From IMG/VR virus record IMGVR_UViG_3300014501_001247, positions 1 through 50,413 of that record: 50,413 bases of DNA. The stretch is one strand, 5' to 3'. Under the pieces are notes generated by a model. It ran no database searches, was not told the origin of the DNA, and saw nothing but the letters and a program-made list of their open reading frames with translations. Below, piece after piece: positions 34,404 through 42,387 of this stretch. Both the position numbers and the translations under genes were made by a program. The number at the start of each line of letters is the position of its first letter. Position 1 is the first letter of the stretch. The stretch comes from a virus.

Positions 34404-34646
34404 TCACCCCGAGAGCTTGCTGGCGCTGTAGGCGCCGCCACCGCCGGCAATGGTCTGGCCGGCGCCGCGGCTCGCGCCGCCCATGCCGCCCGCGGTAGTC
34501 AGCGTGGTCGAGGAGCGCCCGGCCTTGTTGGCCTTGGCCATCGCCGCCTGCTGCGTCGCGACAAACGACGGATCGTTCGGGTCGGGCATCGCCACGGGCG
34601 GCGTCAACGCCGGAGGCGCCGGCGTCTTCGCGAACATACTCGTCAT
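34404..34646 (-). CDS. Conserved small phage protein (MSMF..P.AP type)
   Basis: The 80-residue protein MTSMFAKTPAPPALTPPVAMPDPNDP, followed by AAMAKANKAGRSSTTLTTAGGMGG and a Gly-rich end, is typical of a family found in many podoviruses and siphoviruses between terminase and portal. It is short, disordered-looking, with a GRsStilt core. Function unknown. AAAGG precedes the ATG, and the upstream stop is 3 nt away. Confidence 0.78.
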   Translation of the reverse strand: MTSMFAKTPAPPALTPPVAMPDPNDPSFVATQQAAMAKANKAGRSSTTLTTAGGMGGASRGAGQTIAGGGGAYSASKLSG

Positions 34647-34648
34647 GA

Positions 34649-34864
34649 TCAGCCTTTGCGCTTGAGCCCGGCAAAGCCGAGATTGACCTCGCGCTGCCAA
34701 TGCGGCCGCGGCGACGCTGGCGGCATCGCCGGATCGCGGCCGCACTCGCGCGGCTCGTCCTCGCCCGGGCACAGAAACTTCGCCCCGCGCGGCGGCTCGC
34801 AGCGCTCGGGCTTCTGGTCCGAGTAGGCGATTGCCTCTTCGCCAGCAGTGCGGAAGCGTCCCAT
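34649..34864 (-). CDS. Small phage protein after terminase
   Basis: ATG 34864 has a GGAGGCAAC ribosome binding site and overlaps the terminase stop. The 71-residue product has two cysteine-containing stretches (ERCEPPRGAKFLCPGEDEPREC), which could bind a metal, and ends HWQREVNLGFAGLKRKG. The ending recalls the end of the large terminase (RVNLGYGALKRGPG), suggesting a shared short motif. No function is assigned. Confidence 0.6.
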   Translation of the reverse strand: MGRFRTAGEEAIAYSDQKPERCEPPRGAKFLCPGEDEPRECGRDPAMPPASPRPHWQREVNLGFAGLKRKG

Positions 34865-36441
34865 CAGTTGCCTCCGTACCCAGGCCCGCGCTTGAGCGCG
34901 CCGTAGCCGAGATTGACGCGAAGCCCGCGGTTGCCGCGGCTGCGCTCGCGGCGGCCCTTCTCGACCGCGCGCTGGCCTTCCACGAGGCACATGCAGGCGG
35001 CATCGCCCTTGTCCGGCGAGCGGCCGATGCGTTCCTTCTGTTTCTCTTTGTCCTCGAGCAGAATGCCGCCCGCGGTATCGTCCCAGCGATAGGACGCCAG
35101 ATCGGCCTTGAGCTCCGGGTCGTTCGGCAGCGCGATCGCCGAGCCGCCCTCCTGCGAAGGGTCGAGCTCCTCGCGCATGCGCCACACCACCTCGGCGCGG
35201 CGGTTGCGGAATTTCTTCTTGCCGTCGCGGGTGCGCGCCATCGAAGCGGCAACGCCGTTGAAGGCGACCACCTCGATGCCGTTGTCCTTCATGGCGATGA
35301 CGGCGTCGCCACCCCAGCCGCCGCCGAGATCGACCACGACCGGGCAGCGATCACGACGGTGCTTGACGACGTCGCCGGCAGTGGACCGGCCAGTGCGGTC
35401 GACCTCACGCTTGGCGTCGAACGGCGCGAACCAGGCGTCGTAGCGCCAGCAGATCACGCGCTGGTCGCCGCCGCCCGGCGCCACGTCGACCGCCATCGCG
35501 GTCATCGGTGAGCCCTTGGGGATGCCGGGCGTCCAGCGCTGCATCGCCGCCTCGATCCAGGCGGTCGGGATCACCTGCCAGGCGTCGTCCTCGATGACGG
35601 AGGCGAAGTCGCCATCGCGATAGGCTTTACGCAGCGGCCCCTGCAGCGAGTCGAGCATCGCCGCATAGTCGGTCGAGGCGAGATCCGGATTATCGGCAAG
35701 CCCGGAGCGGATGAAGGTGCGCGACTTGGCGAGCACCGGCTTTCGTTCCCAGTCGACCGTGTGCGGGCCGCGGCCCTCGACCTCGACGTCCTCGTCGTCG
35801 GCGCCGCGGATGTACCAGCGCAGCTCGCCGGGCTTTGCCGGCCGCGGATGCAACGGATCGAGCCAGGCGGCCCAGTATTGGATCAGCCAAAGCCCTTCGG
35901 GCTTGGTCGGAGGATTGCCGGTCGCCACGACGCGGCAGCGCTGCCGGGGCCGCGTCGAGCGGTTCCAGGCGGTGATGAACTTGTACTGGCCGAAGGTGAA
36001 GTCGGCGATCTCGTCAAAGCCGTAGAGATCGCGCGGGCGGCCTTTGTAGCGTTCCTTGTCGGCCTCGAACTGGCAGCCGCCGAACTTGATGGCGCGTTCG
36101 CCGAGCCGCAGGATGCGGTCCTGGCCGTTGTAGCCGTGGCCCGAGCCGGCGAGCTCGCGCGCGCGCAGTGCCAGATCCTTGACGTCGTCGTTGACGCGGC
36201 GCAGGACCAGCGAATTCGAATGCGCGGTGAGCCCGAGCCCGATGATCAGGTCGGTCTTGCCGCCGCCGGCTTCACCGCCATAGAACAGCTCGTCGGCCTC
36301 GCAGTAATAGGCCTCGCGCTGCGGCCCGAGGTTCGGCACCCACGGCAGATGTGCGGTCGCCTCGAGCGCCATCTTGGCGAGCGCCGCCTGCTTGGCCGCC
36401 GGCAGCGCGCCATAGCGCTCGAGCACCTCGTCGAGCGTCAT
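34864..36441 (-). CDS. terL: Terminase large subunit
   Basis: The 525-residue packaging motor has an N-terminal ATPase with Walker A GGEAGGGKT (residues 55-63), Walker B LYGFDEIADF (139-148) and a coupling VVATGNPP (171-178). The C-terminal RNase H-like nuclease has acidic residues D319 (AMAVDVAPGG), D371 (VVVDLGGGWGGDA) and D477/D480 (SPDKGDAACM). It translocates DNA into the procapsid and cuts concatemers. The absence of T7-like polymerases elsewhere suggests a headful or site-specific mechanism that cannot be told from sequence. ATG 36441 is the natural start. Confidence 0.95.
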   Translation of the reverse strand: MTLDEVLERYGALPAAKQAALAKMALEATAHLPWVPNLGPQREAYYCEADELFYGGEAGGGKTDLIIGLGLTAHSNSLVLRRVNDDVKDLALRARELAGSGHGYNGQDRILRLGERAIKFGGCQFEADKERYKGRPRDLYGFDEIADFTFGQYKFITAWNRSTRPRQRCRVVATGNPPTKPEGLWLIQYWAAWLDPLHPRPAKPGELRWYIRGADDEDVEVEGRGPHTVDWERKPVLAKSRTFIRSGLADNPDLASTDYAAMLDSLQGPLRKAYRDGDFASVIEDDAWQVIPTAWIEAAMQRWTPGIPKGSPMTAMAVDVAPGGGDQRVICWRYDAWFAPFDAKREVDRTGRSTAGDVVKHRRDRCPVVVDLGGGWGGDAVIAMKDNGIEVVAFNGVAASMARTRDGKKKFRNRRAEVVWRMREELDPSQEGGSAIALPNDPELKADLASYRWDDTAGGILLEDKEKQKERIGRSPDKGDAACMCLVEGQRAVEKGRRERSRGNRGLRVNLGYGALKRGPGYGGN

Positions 36442-36460
36442 GCGTCAGGCGAAAGGCCGC

Positions 36461-36841
36461 CTAGCTCTGCGGCTGCACGAAGAACAGATAGGTGTTGCCC
36501 GACAGGTTCGAGGCCGAGGTCTGCTGCACCTGGCCGGCGACGCTCACCGTCGCCTCGAACGAGCTCGTAGCGTCGACGAAGGTCGACAGCAGCACGAGCT
36601 CGACATTGTCACCGACCACCGCGCCGGCAACCGTGATGGCGCCCTTGCCGTTCGAGCCGGCGGCAACCGCCTTGATGCCGTTCGGGCCCGAGCGGGTCGA
36701 GCCGATCGACACGCCATCGAGCGCGAACAGACTGCTGATGCTGGCGAACGGACCGCCGCCGTCGCCCTTGACGCCGGTGCGGCGCCCATGGGCCCAGACC
36801 AAAACCTTGTCGCGTAGATCCGTGAAGGTGTAGTTCGCCAT
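36461..36841 (-). CDS. Probable small virion-associated beta protein
   Basis: The 126-residue product MANYTFTDLRDKVLVWAHGRRTG continues with Ser/Thr/Gly-rich strands (GAITVAGAVVGDNVELVLL; FEATVSVAGQVQQTSASNLSGNTYLFFV). The C-terminal module looks like a short receptor-binding or decoration beta-sandwich of the kind 'GAVVGDkVvlV....a....FE.tIS..gqIqQ.sasdLs' seen after spike genes. AGGAGACCACC precedes the ATG. It lies between the beta-helix spike and the terminase, so it is probably part of the same spike or head appendage. Confidence 0.68.
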   Translation of the reverse strand: MANYTFTDLRDKVLVWAHGRRTGVKGDGGGPFASISSLFALDGVSIGSTRSGPNGIKAVAAGSNGKGAITVAGAVVGDNVELVLLSTFVDATSSFEATVSVAGQVQQTSASNLSGNTYLFFVQPQS

Positions 36842-36854
36842 GGTGGTCTCCTGG

Positions 36855-38435
36855 TTAGGGGGCTGACACGGGACAATGCGCCCCGACGCTCAGCGTCGAT
36901 GCTGCGATCGCGTTGCCGAAGAAATCCTGAGTACCCGGGTTGATCCCAAAATCGCTGGAGAGATTGAGCCCGGTGTCGAACATCGGCGAGGTGTGGGCGA
37001 GCTCGTAGTAAGCCGCCAACGCAGCAGCCAGCGAGGCTTGAGTGACGGCGCCGCCAGTGCTGACGGTGCCGGCATTGCCCGGGTTTGCGAGCGTCGGGTT
37101 TGACGTCAGCCCGACGTTGACGCCGCTGACCTTTTCTTGCGCGCTCGCCGTCTGCCAAGCCGCGAAGGAGCTGTAGGTCGTGCCGCCCCACGTCAGGCTG
37201 AAGGCTCCGGTCGAATAGTAATCGTTGCCCTGCATGGTGACAGTGCCGGTGGGCAGCGCCGTGTTGATGATCTTCGCGGCAGCGGAATAGAAGATGTTGT
37301 TCGAGACCTGGCACGAGGAGATCGAGCCGCTGCCGGAATTGAAGCCGAAGCACGACTTGCCGGCGGCGTTGTAGATCGTGTTGCCGTAGAATTGGATGGT
37401 ATGGCCGGTCTGGCCGCCGGTCGCCAAGCCGATGCAGAATTGAGCCGTGCCGTTGGTGTTTGTTCCGTTGTTCTGGCTGATGTTGAAGCGGCAGACCAGG
37501 CCGGTGCCGGTGCCGAGGTTCAGATAGAAATAGATGCCGGGGCCGGCGTTGCCGTGCACGTAGCAAAACTGGACCGTGACGTTCTGGCAATTCGCGTCGA
37601 TGTCGATGCCGCCGCCGCCGTCCGCGGCCGCGGTCGAGACGCCGCCATAGGCCTCGCAGAACTGGACCGTGCCGTTCTTGCTGCTATAGACCTCGATATT
37701 GGTGCCGCCCTGGGCGCCGCAGCCGGACGCCACGCAACCCGAGACCAGAAACCCGGTGACATTGTCCGGGGCGATCCCCGACGTCTGAATGTTGGTGACG
37801 ACGCAATTAAGGATAGCGACGTTGAGTAGGTTCTGGTCAGCGCCGGAACCGGAGGCGGTGACAATGCCGCCGCTGTAACCGGTGGCAACCGTGCATCCCG
37901 TGACGGTGATGCCATTGACGATGGCGCCGGTCGCCGAGGAGTCTTCCAGAAGGATACCGCTATCCCATCCCGAGACCGTGCAGTTCGAGACGGTCCAGTT
38001 CTTCTGGGTCGTATTGTTGACCGTGACTTGGCCGATGATGGCGGTATCGCCAGAGGCCGACCCGGTCGAGGGTCCGACGAAATTAAGATTTTGGATGGTG
38101 ATGTTCGAGACATCAAAAAACCAGATGCCGTAGTCCGCCGAGATCGTCGAAATGATAGGCTTGGCGCCGCTGCCATAAGACGAGATCGTGACGTTCGACT
38201 GGTAGAGCTGCCCGACGGCGCCGTTGGCGTTGACCGTGGAGAAGGTGTCGCCGGCCTTGAGCAGGATGAGGACCGGGACGCCGCTCGTGAGCGTCGTGAG
38301 GTTGGCCAGCGTCTGCCACGGCTTCGCCGGGGATTTTCCGCTGTTGGCGTCGCTGCCGCCGGACGCCGAGACGTAATAGGTCAGCATGCCGCCCCGGAGA
38401 GCGATCTCCGGGATGCGCAGGCCGAGCCCGAGCAC
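36855..38435 (-). CDS. Right-handed beta-helix spike protein
   Basis: GTG 38435 gives MLGLGLRIPEIALRGG, the short N-terminus typical of alphaproteobacterial spike proteins. Then LTYYVSASGGSDANSGKSPAKPWQTL starts a right-handed parallel beta-helix (pectate-lyase-like fold) with short repeats such as VSNITIQNLNF, WTVSNCTVSGW, VNGITVTGCTV and CQNVTVQFCYVHGN up to about residue 400. Such proteins bind or cleave capsular polysaccharide. Position just after the spike base gene suggests a head or baseplate spike rather than the main fibre. DNA here is less GC-rich than its neighbours. Length 526 residues. Confidence 0.85.
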   Translation of the reverse strand: MLGLGLRIPEIALRGGMLTYYVSASGGSDANSGKSPAKPWQTLANLTTLTSGVPVLILLKAGDTFSTVNANGAVGQLYQSNVTISSYGSGAKPIISTISADYGIWFFDVSNITIQNLNFVGPSTGSASGDTAIIGQVTVNNTTQKNWTVSNCTVSGWDSGILLEDSSATGAIVNGITVTGCTVATGYSGGIVTASGSGADQNLLNVAILNCVVTNIQTSGIAPDNVTGFLVSGCVASGCGAQGGTNIEVYSSKNGTVQFCEAYGGVSTAAADGGGGIDIDANCQNVTVQFCYVHGNAGPGIYFYLNLGTGTGLVCRFNISQNNGTNTNGTAQFCIGLATGGQTGHTIQFYGNTIYNAAGKSCFGFNSGSGSISSCQVSNNIFYSAAAKIINTALPTGTVTMQGNDYYSTGAFSLTWGGTTYSSFAAWQTASAQEKVSGVNVGLTSNPTLANPGNAGTVSTGGAVTQASLAAALAAYYELAHTSPMFDTGLNLSSDFGINPGTQDFFGNAIAASTLSVGAHCPVSAP

Positions 38436-38439
38436 CGCG

Positions 38440-38769
38440 TCAGTCCATCAGCGCGACAATGGCGCTCGCCGTCGTGTTGGTGTTCATGACCCGGCGCACC
38501 ATCACCGGGAACCAGCCGACCGGCACATTCTGGAAGGTCACCGCGGTGCCGGCGCCGGAATTGCTGTCGTCGCCGGCGGTGATCACCACCACATTGCCGG
38601 TCACCCCGATATAGAGCGCCTTGGCGTAGCTCGGATCGGCGTCGCCGGTTGAGTTGACCAGATCCTTGGTGTCGCTCGGCGTCACCGCGAAGGCGAGCCG
38701 CGCCTGGTCGGACGGCAGATGGCAGACCGGCCAGCGGTCGTACATGCTGTTCTTGGTGTCGGCGGCCAT
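38440..38769 (-). CDS. Spike base protein (RCAP_rcc01079-like)
   Basis: The 109-residue protein resembles the spike base protein first recognised in the Rhodobacter capsulatus gene transfer agent (rcc01079 family). A PVTPSDTxDL start, the strand ALYIGVTGNVVVITAGDD, the central TAVTFQNVPVGWFPVMVRRVM and the end ATGTTA-like NTNTTASAIVALMD fit well. In GTAs this protein anchors head spikes that bind host capsule. The neighbouring beta-helix protein would be the spike. AAGGAG lies in the end of the small terminase gene. Confidence 0.8.
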   Translation of the reverse strand: MAADTKNSMYDRWPVCHLPSDQARLAFAVTPSDTKDLVNSTGDADPSYAKALYIGVTGNVVVITAGDDSNSGAGTAVTFQNVPVGWFPVMVRRVMNTNTTASAIVALMD

Positions 38770-39384
38770 CTATTTGGTCTCCTTCGCGGCTTCGCCCGCG
38801 GCGCCCTCGAGCAGCGCAAACGCGATGCGCCGCGCGATCTCGTTCGGCGTGCAGTCGCTGACGTCCTTGGTCTCGATCGGGCCGCCGTTCGGGCCGGCGT
38901 GCTCGTGGCGCTGCTTTTCCAGGCCGAGGTAATTGCGCAGCGCGTTCAGCGCACCGAGCTTGTCGTGCAGCGTGAACTTCTTGATGCGCGGGGCGAGCCG
39001 CTTCTTGCGGCCCTTGCCGACGACCGTCTGCTCGAAGGTGAAGCTGGAGATCGCCGCGGACTGCCCGCGGCTCAACTTCGACAGACAGATCTTCGGATCG
39101 GCGATGCCCAGCGCGATGTAATCGCCCATATTCGAGAAAGCGATCTTGGCGAGCTCGGCGATCACGTCCTCGGCCTTGACCGTCGAGGCCTCGGCGGCCG
39201 CGGCTTTGAGCCCGGAAACGCGCGCGGCGACCTTAACATCACGCAACAGGCGAGAGGCCGCAGCATCGGCTACCGCATCGCTGTTCGGCTTGTAGCCGGC
39301 GCCGCGATAGGCATCGCGGCCGCTCGAGCCCTCGACGATCGCGCGTGCGAAGGCCTCGTGTTTGGCGTTCTCTAGTGCCGGCAT
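38770..39384 (-). CDS. terS: Terminase small subunit
   Basis: The 204-residue protein belongs to the Terminase_2-type DNA-binding subunit: MPALENAKHEAFARAIVEGSSGRDAYRGAGYKPNS is the N-terminal helix-turn-helix, followed by A.A..LL.D..V..R...L and a central oligomerisation part (DVIAELAKIAFSNMGDYI; KKFTLHDKLGALNALRNYLGL). It recognises the packaging site and activates TerL. A GTG 6 nt upstream overlaps the preceding stop and is an alternative start. The two terminase genes are separated by three spike genes, an unusual order. Confidence 0.9.
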   Translation of the reverse strand: MPALENAKHEAFARAIVEGSSGRDAYRGAGYKPNSDAVADAAASRLLRDVKVAARVSGLKAAAAEASTVKAEDVIAELAKIAFSNMGDYIALGIADPKICLSKLSRGQSAAISSFTFEQTVVGKGRKKRLAPRIKKFTLHDKLGALNALRNYLGLEKQRHEHAGPNGGPIETKDVSDCTPNEIARRIAFALLEGAAGEAAKETK

Positions 39385-39386
39385 GT

Positions 39387-39686
39387 TCACCGCTGCGCGT
39401 CGAGCGCCGAATATCCGGGCAACGGGTCGCCGCACAACGACGCGGTGAGGTCGCGCGGCGCGAGCCCGCGGCGGTGCTCGCGATCGGCGAGCACGCTGTC
39501 GGGCACGCGCTCCTCGATCGTCGCGCCTTGCGCCCGACGACCGAGCAGCTCGGGATGGCTGCGCAGATACTTATAGGCCGTGACCTCCGCCATGCCGGCG
39601 GCATTGGCCGCGGCCGCGACGCTGGCGCCGCCGCGGCGCACGCGCAGCAAGGTCGCGATCTGATACTCGGTGAGCGGCCGCGTCAT
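39387..39686 (-). CDS. Hypothetical protein sharing a C-terminal tag with 44634-44888
   Basis: The 99-residue protein has an N-terminal segment resembling a helix-turn-helix (LTEYQIATLLRVRRGGASVAAAANAAGMAEVTAYKYL). Its C-terminus is VLADREHRR.LAPRDLTASLCGDPLPGYSALD, nearly identical in pattern to the C-terminus of the protein encoded at 44634-44888. Similar tags occur in hypothetical proteins of rhizobial prophages. Location between integrase and small terminase and the putative HTH suggest a DNA-binding role, which is inference. Confidence 0.72.
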   Translation of the reverse strand: MTRPLTEYQIATLLRVRRGGASVAAAANAAGMAEVTAYKYLRSHPELLGRRAQGATIEERVPDSVLADREHRRGLAPRDLTASLCGDPLPGYSALDAQR

Positions 39687-39694
39687 GAATTGAC

Positions 39695-40642
39695 CTACAG
39701 AAACTTCTTGCCCGCATGCCCGCGGAAGGCATCCGCGACCTGGACGTAGCCGAGCGTGGTGTCGATCTTGGCGTGCCCGGCGTGTTTGGCGATCGCGGCG
39801 AGCTCGGCGCCAGCGTCGGAGGCCGAGGTGATGAAACCGGAGCGCAGCGAGTGGCCGGCGAACTGCGCCGGATCGAGCCCGATCTTTGTTGATCGCGACT
39901 TTACAATCCGCGCAACCTGCTTGTCGGAAAGCCGAATTTGCTTGACGCTGGTGCCGCGCACGCCGCGAAACAGCGCGCCCTCAGCGATGCCGGAAGCCGC
40001 CAGCCAGGCGTCGAGCGCGGCGACCGCCTTGAGTTTTGCGCCGTACGGCACCGCCTTGACGGCGCCGGCGCCGACCTGGTCGGTCTTCGAGCGGCGCACC
40101 GTGATGACGATGCCCTTGGCGTGGCGCGCGATGTCGGCGACGTCGAGCGCGACCAACTCGGAGCGGCGCAGCGCCGCGGCAAAGCCGATCAGGATCAGCG
40201 CGCGATCGCGCAGTCCCGCGAGATCCTGCGGGATCTTCCGGACCAAGCGAGCGACCAGGTCCGCGGTGAGCGCGGCTTTCTTGCGCGGCGCCGTGCCGAG
40301 CGAACGGCGAATGCCCTGCAGCGTCGCCTTGACGCCGGGATGCGCCGCCGGATTGTCATGGCCGAGCGAGCAATGGACGTGGCGGATGGCGGCGGCGCGG
40401 CGCGCGATGGTGGTGGCCCGAGCGCCGCCGGCGGCGAGCGCGCCGAGATAGGCGGCGACCTGGCCGGGATGCGCCGGCAGCGGCTTCGAGTGCACGCTCT
40501 CGCACCAGATCACGAAGTGGCGCCAGTCGGCGCCGTACGCCCGCAAGGTCGCCTTGGCCTTCGCGGCGCTGGCGTAGTCTTTGGCCGCGTCAACCGCGGC
40601 CTCGAGCGCTGTCGAGGCGGCCGGGACGAGCTCATTGCCCAT
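39695..40642 (-). CDS. int: Tyrosine recombinase / phage integrase
   Basis: The 315-residue protein has a SAM-like core-binding domain (ATLRAYGADWRHFVIWCESV; residues 30-115) and a catalytic domain with R159 (AALRRSEL), K186 (RRSKTDQ), H264 and R267 (GHSLRSGF), H290 (HAGHAKID) and nucleophile Y299 (TTLGYVQ). It catalyses site-specific integration and excision. GGGGAGG precedes the ATG. Directly upstream lies a cluster of inverted repeats that looks like its core site. There is no arm-binding domain in front, so it is an XerC/D-like short integrase. Confidence 0.92.
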   Translation of the reverse strand: MGNELVPAASTALEAAVDAAKDYASAAKAKATLRAYGADWRHFVIWCESVHSKPLPAHPGQVAAYLGALAAGGARATTIARRAAAIRHVHCSLGHDNPAAHPGVKATLQGIRRSLGTAPRKKAALTADLVARLVRKIPQDLAGLRDRALILIGFAAALRRSELVALDVADIARHAKGIVITVRRSKTDQVGAGAVKAVPYGAKLKAVAALDAWLAASGIAEGALFRGVRGTSVKQIRLSDKQVARIVKSRSTKIGLDPAQFAGHSLRSGFITSASDAGAELAAIAKHAGHAKIDTTLGYVQVADAFRGHAGKKFL

Positions 40643-40660
40643 CGCCAGGCGCCTCCCCGG

Positions 40661-40715
40661 AAGGTCCGATAACGAGGTGCGGCCGAGCGTCCGATAAGGG
40701 CAGCTATCGGACCTT
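40661..40715. promoter_or_regulatory. Candidate attP core and integrase-binding repeats
   Basis: Three copies of GTCCGATA occur: forward at 40664-40671 and 40689-40696, and inverted at 40705-40712 (TATCGGAC). The last two form perfect 8-bp arms around the 8-nt spacer AGGGCAGC, the geometry of a tyrosine-recombinase core. The outer pair AAGGTCCGATA / TATCGGACCTT is also an exact inverted repeat. It lies just upstream of the integrase start, a usual place for attP. The site could alternatively be an operator for the integrase promoter. Confidence 0.55.
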
Positions 40716-40737
40716 CAGACGCGATTAGGTGAGGGAC

Positions 40738-40778
40738 GTCGAGGCGGCCTGCAGGTGCGCGTTACCCACCGCCTCGAC
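40738..40778. repeat. 10-bp inverted repeat at the end of a small gene
   Basis: GTCGAGGCGG and CCGCCTCGAC are exact inverted repeats 21 nt apart, spanning the stop codon of the gene at 40762. Without a T-tract it is not a canonical terminator. It could be part of the att region or an mRNA 3' structure. Confidence 0.45.
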
Positions 40779-40950
40779 ACGTCCGCGCTTCCCCGTTGCC
40801 CCGCAGCCGTTCGGCGATCGTGCGCGCCTCGTGGGCGAGCTCCGATCGTTCCTCGTAAAAGGCATGCGGATTGCGGTGCGAGATTGGTCTGAGCCGCGCG
40901 ATGCGCACAGCCAGCGCGTCGAGCTCGATGGCGACAGCGCGTTCGTTCAC
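40762..40950 (-). CDS. Small conserved helical protein (62 aa)
   Basis: Begins with GTG (MNERAVAIELDALAVRIARLRP). The ISHRNPHAFYEERSELAHEARTIAERLRG part matches a small protein I know from rhizobial plasmids and phages (L..LpPiShRdPhrFHeeKSeia..lr.la). No function is known; it is a two-helix protein. It is followed by an inverted repeat and the candidate attP, so it marks the end of the early leftward unit before the integrase. Confidence 0.68.
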   Translation of the reverse strand: MNERAVAIELDALAVRIARLRPISHRNPHAFYEERSELAHEARTIAERLRGNGEARTCRGGG

Positions 40951-40978
40951 ATGACCCAGCCCTGGAGTTCAGCGCCGA

Positions 40979-41006
40979 TAAAAAAAGCCCGGGCGAAAAC
41001 CCGGGC
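40979..41006 (-). terminator. Strong intrinsic terminator
   Basis: On the minus strand GCCCGGGT and a loop of TTTC pair with GCCCGGGC, followed directly by TTTTTTT. It lies just after the stop codon of the gene at 41015, so it ends that leftward transcript before the 62-residue gene. Confidence 0.9.
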
Positions 41007-41014
41007 GAAATTTC

Positions 41015-41674
41015 TCAGCCTGCATTGTCATAGTCGCGCCGCCCGCCTCGCCCGGTCAAGCCGAAATGCCGGGCGAGCGCGCCCAACCCGCGGGTAAGGT
41101 AAACGAAGTCTTCCGCCGCGATCGCCTCGCCGTGTACGGCGACGCGCGCCACCGCTTTCGCCGCGCGCTGGCCGGCGCCGATCACCGCGGCGAAGGCGCC
41201 GTCGTAGCGCGCCTTCTTTTTTGCGCACGGACATTCCTGCGCGTCGCCGCCGCACGGCCACCGCCGCACCGTCACAGGCACGCCCCCGATCTTAACAATG
41301 CGCTCGCTCGCCTCGGCGAATGCGGCGGGACAAGTAGGCGCGCCCGCCACCGGCTCGTCGGCATCGAGCACGCGCTCGGGCTCGACCACGGCGCGCAGCG
41401 AGGTTGCGCGCGGCGCTTCGATGACCGAGCGATAGGCGCCGACCACCGCGGCGTAGAGCGCGCCGGCGTCGTGCTCGGCATCGCTGATGATGTGCCTCAG
41501 GTTGAACCGACCCAGCATCGACTCGGCCTTCTCGGAGAAGCGATCGTCTTCGGAGAGCCCGCGGCGGTGCGGCTGGCGCGAGGATCTCACGCGATCGTCC
41601 GGCGCGCGCTCGCGCACCAGCTGGCCGGACGGATGGCGACTGCCGGCCTTCCGCTTGCGACCGCGACGCGCCAC
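41015..41674 (-). CDS. Conserved phage protein of the MARRGRKRKAG type (219 aa)
   Basis: GTG 41674 follows GGGGGAGTTGGC and gives VARRGRKRKAGSRHPSGQL, then DDRVR..RQPHRRGL..DDRFSEKAESMLGRFNLRHIISDAEHDAGALYAAVVGAYRSVI. This N-terminal pattern is widespread in alphaproteobacterial prophages. The C-terminal part contains a WPCGGDAQECPCAKKKARYDGAF cysteine cluster. The function is unknown; basic N-terminus and conserved position in early or replication regions suggest nucleic-acid binding. Confidence 0.82.
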   Translation of the reverse strand: MARRGRKRKAGSRHPSGQLVRERAPDDRVRSSRQPHRRGLSEDDRFSEKAESMLGRFNLRHIISDAEHDAGALYAAVVGAYRSVIEAPRATSLRAVVEPERVLDADEPVAGAPTCPAAFAEASERIVKIGGVPVTVRRWPCGGDAQECPCAKKKARYDGAFAAVIGAGQRAAKAVARVAVHGEAIAAEDFVYLTRGLGALARHFGLTGRGGRRDYDNAG

Positions 41675-41705
41675 GCCAACTCCCCCAACGCCCTCGACGC
41701 CCCAT

Positions 41706-41727
41706 CCTCTCCCGCGAGCGGAAGAGG
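41706..41727. repeat. Host-type palindromic repeat fragment
   Basis: CCTCTCCCGC-GA-GCGGAAGAGG is a near-perfect inverted repeat in the gap between two genes. It matches the 'cctctcccgc..gcgggagagg' intergenic repeat abundant in Bradyrhizobium-like chromosomes. A second, better-preserved copy lies at 44078-44125. Confidence 0.6.
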
Positions 41728-41742
41728 CAAAACGAAAACCTC

Positions 41743-42096
41743 TCACGCCACCAGCGGCGCTTCGCTCGCCCGCGAGATCGAGACCTTGGCGCCGAGCGCG
41801 ATCGCGTAGCACTGCTCGCGCTCGCCGTTGCCGAGCGTCGCCGGCAGCACCGTCGGCGGCACGTCGCTGTCGATGGCGCGCAAAAAACTCGCGGCGAGAC
41901 GCAGCACCTGCTCGCGCGCGAAACTCTCGTGACTGTCGTAGGAGGTCACCGTGACCGCGCCGCCGGCGCCGACCTCCAGGCGCGCCCCCCGCGGCGCGCG
42001 CGGCCACTCCCCGACCGGCGCGCGCAACAGCAGCGCGTCAGGCAGCCGGAACCGGAAGTTCACGTAAGACCGCGCGGGCGGGCGGAATTCCCTCAT
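41743..42096 (-). CDS. Hypothetical early-region protein (117 aa)
   Basis: The protein begins MREFRPPARSYVNFRFRLPDALLLRAPVGEWP and contains AVTVTSYDSHESFAREQVLRLAASFLRAI and a central beta-rich segment. No recognised family; there is no signal peptide. The ribosome binding site is weak. It lies between two likely genes in the leftward early unit and keeps a sensible amino-acid composition compared with antisense frames, which supports coding. Confidence 0.6.
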   Translation of the reverse strand: MREFRPPARSYVNFRFRLPDALLLRAPVGEWPRAPRGARLEVGAGGAVTVTSYDSHESFAREQVLRLAASFLRAIDSDVPPTVLPATLGNGEREQCYAIALGAKVSISRASEAPLVA

Positions 42097-42133
42097 GGCG
42101 CGTGCACCATCGCCGCGAAGGTTGACGTTTTGC

Positions 42134-42316
42134 TTAAAGCGCCGCCCGGCGTCCCAGCGCGAGCTCGACCTGCTCGAGCTTGACCAGCACGGCCGACCAG
42201 CGCGGCCACCACGGCGCGAAGGTCACCTCGACCAAACCCTCGGCGGCAAAAACCTTCATCACCCGGCCGCGGACCAGGATCTCGGCGTCTTCGACCAGCT
42301 CGTCGGCGCGGGCCAT
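42134..42316 (-). CDS. Small hypothetical protein (60 aa)
   Basis: The 60-residue product MARADELVEDAEILVRGRVMKVFAAEGLVEVTFAPWWPRWSAVLVKLEQVEL reads as a small SH3-like beta-barrel: a run of short strands with a central Gly and a WW-containing loop. GAGGTAGCAC precedes the ATG. Upstream there is an AT-rich patch (TTACATATAG, 42336-42345) that could hold a -10 box. No function known. Confidence 0.62.
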   Translation of the reverse strand: MARADELVEDAEILVRGRVMKVFAAEGLVEVTFAPWWPRWSAVLVKLEQVELALGRRAAL

Positions 42317-42387
42317 GTGCTACCTCACAGCGCCCCCCTTACATATAGGACGCCCAAGGCAGAAAAGCGCGCTGTTCCAATCTGATG

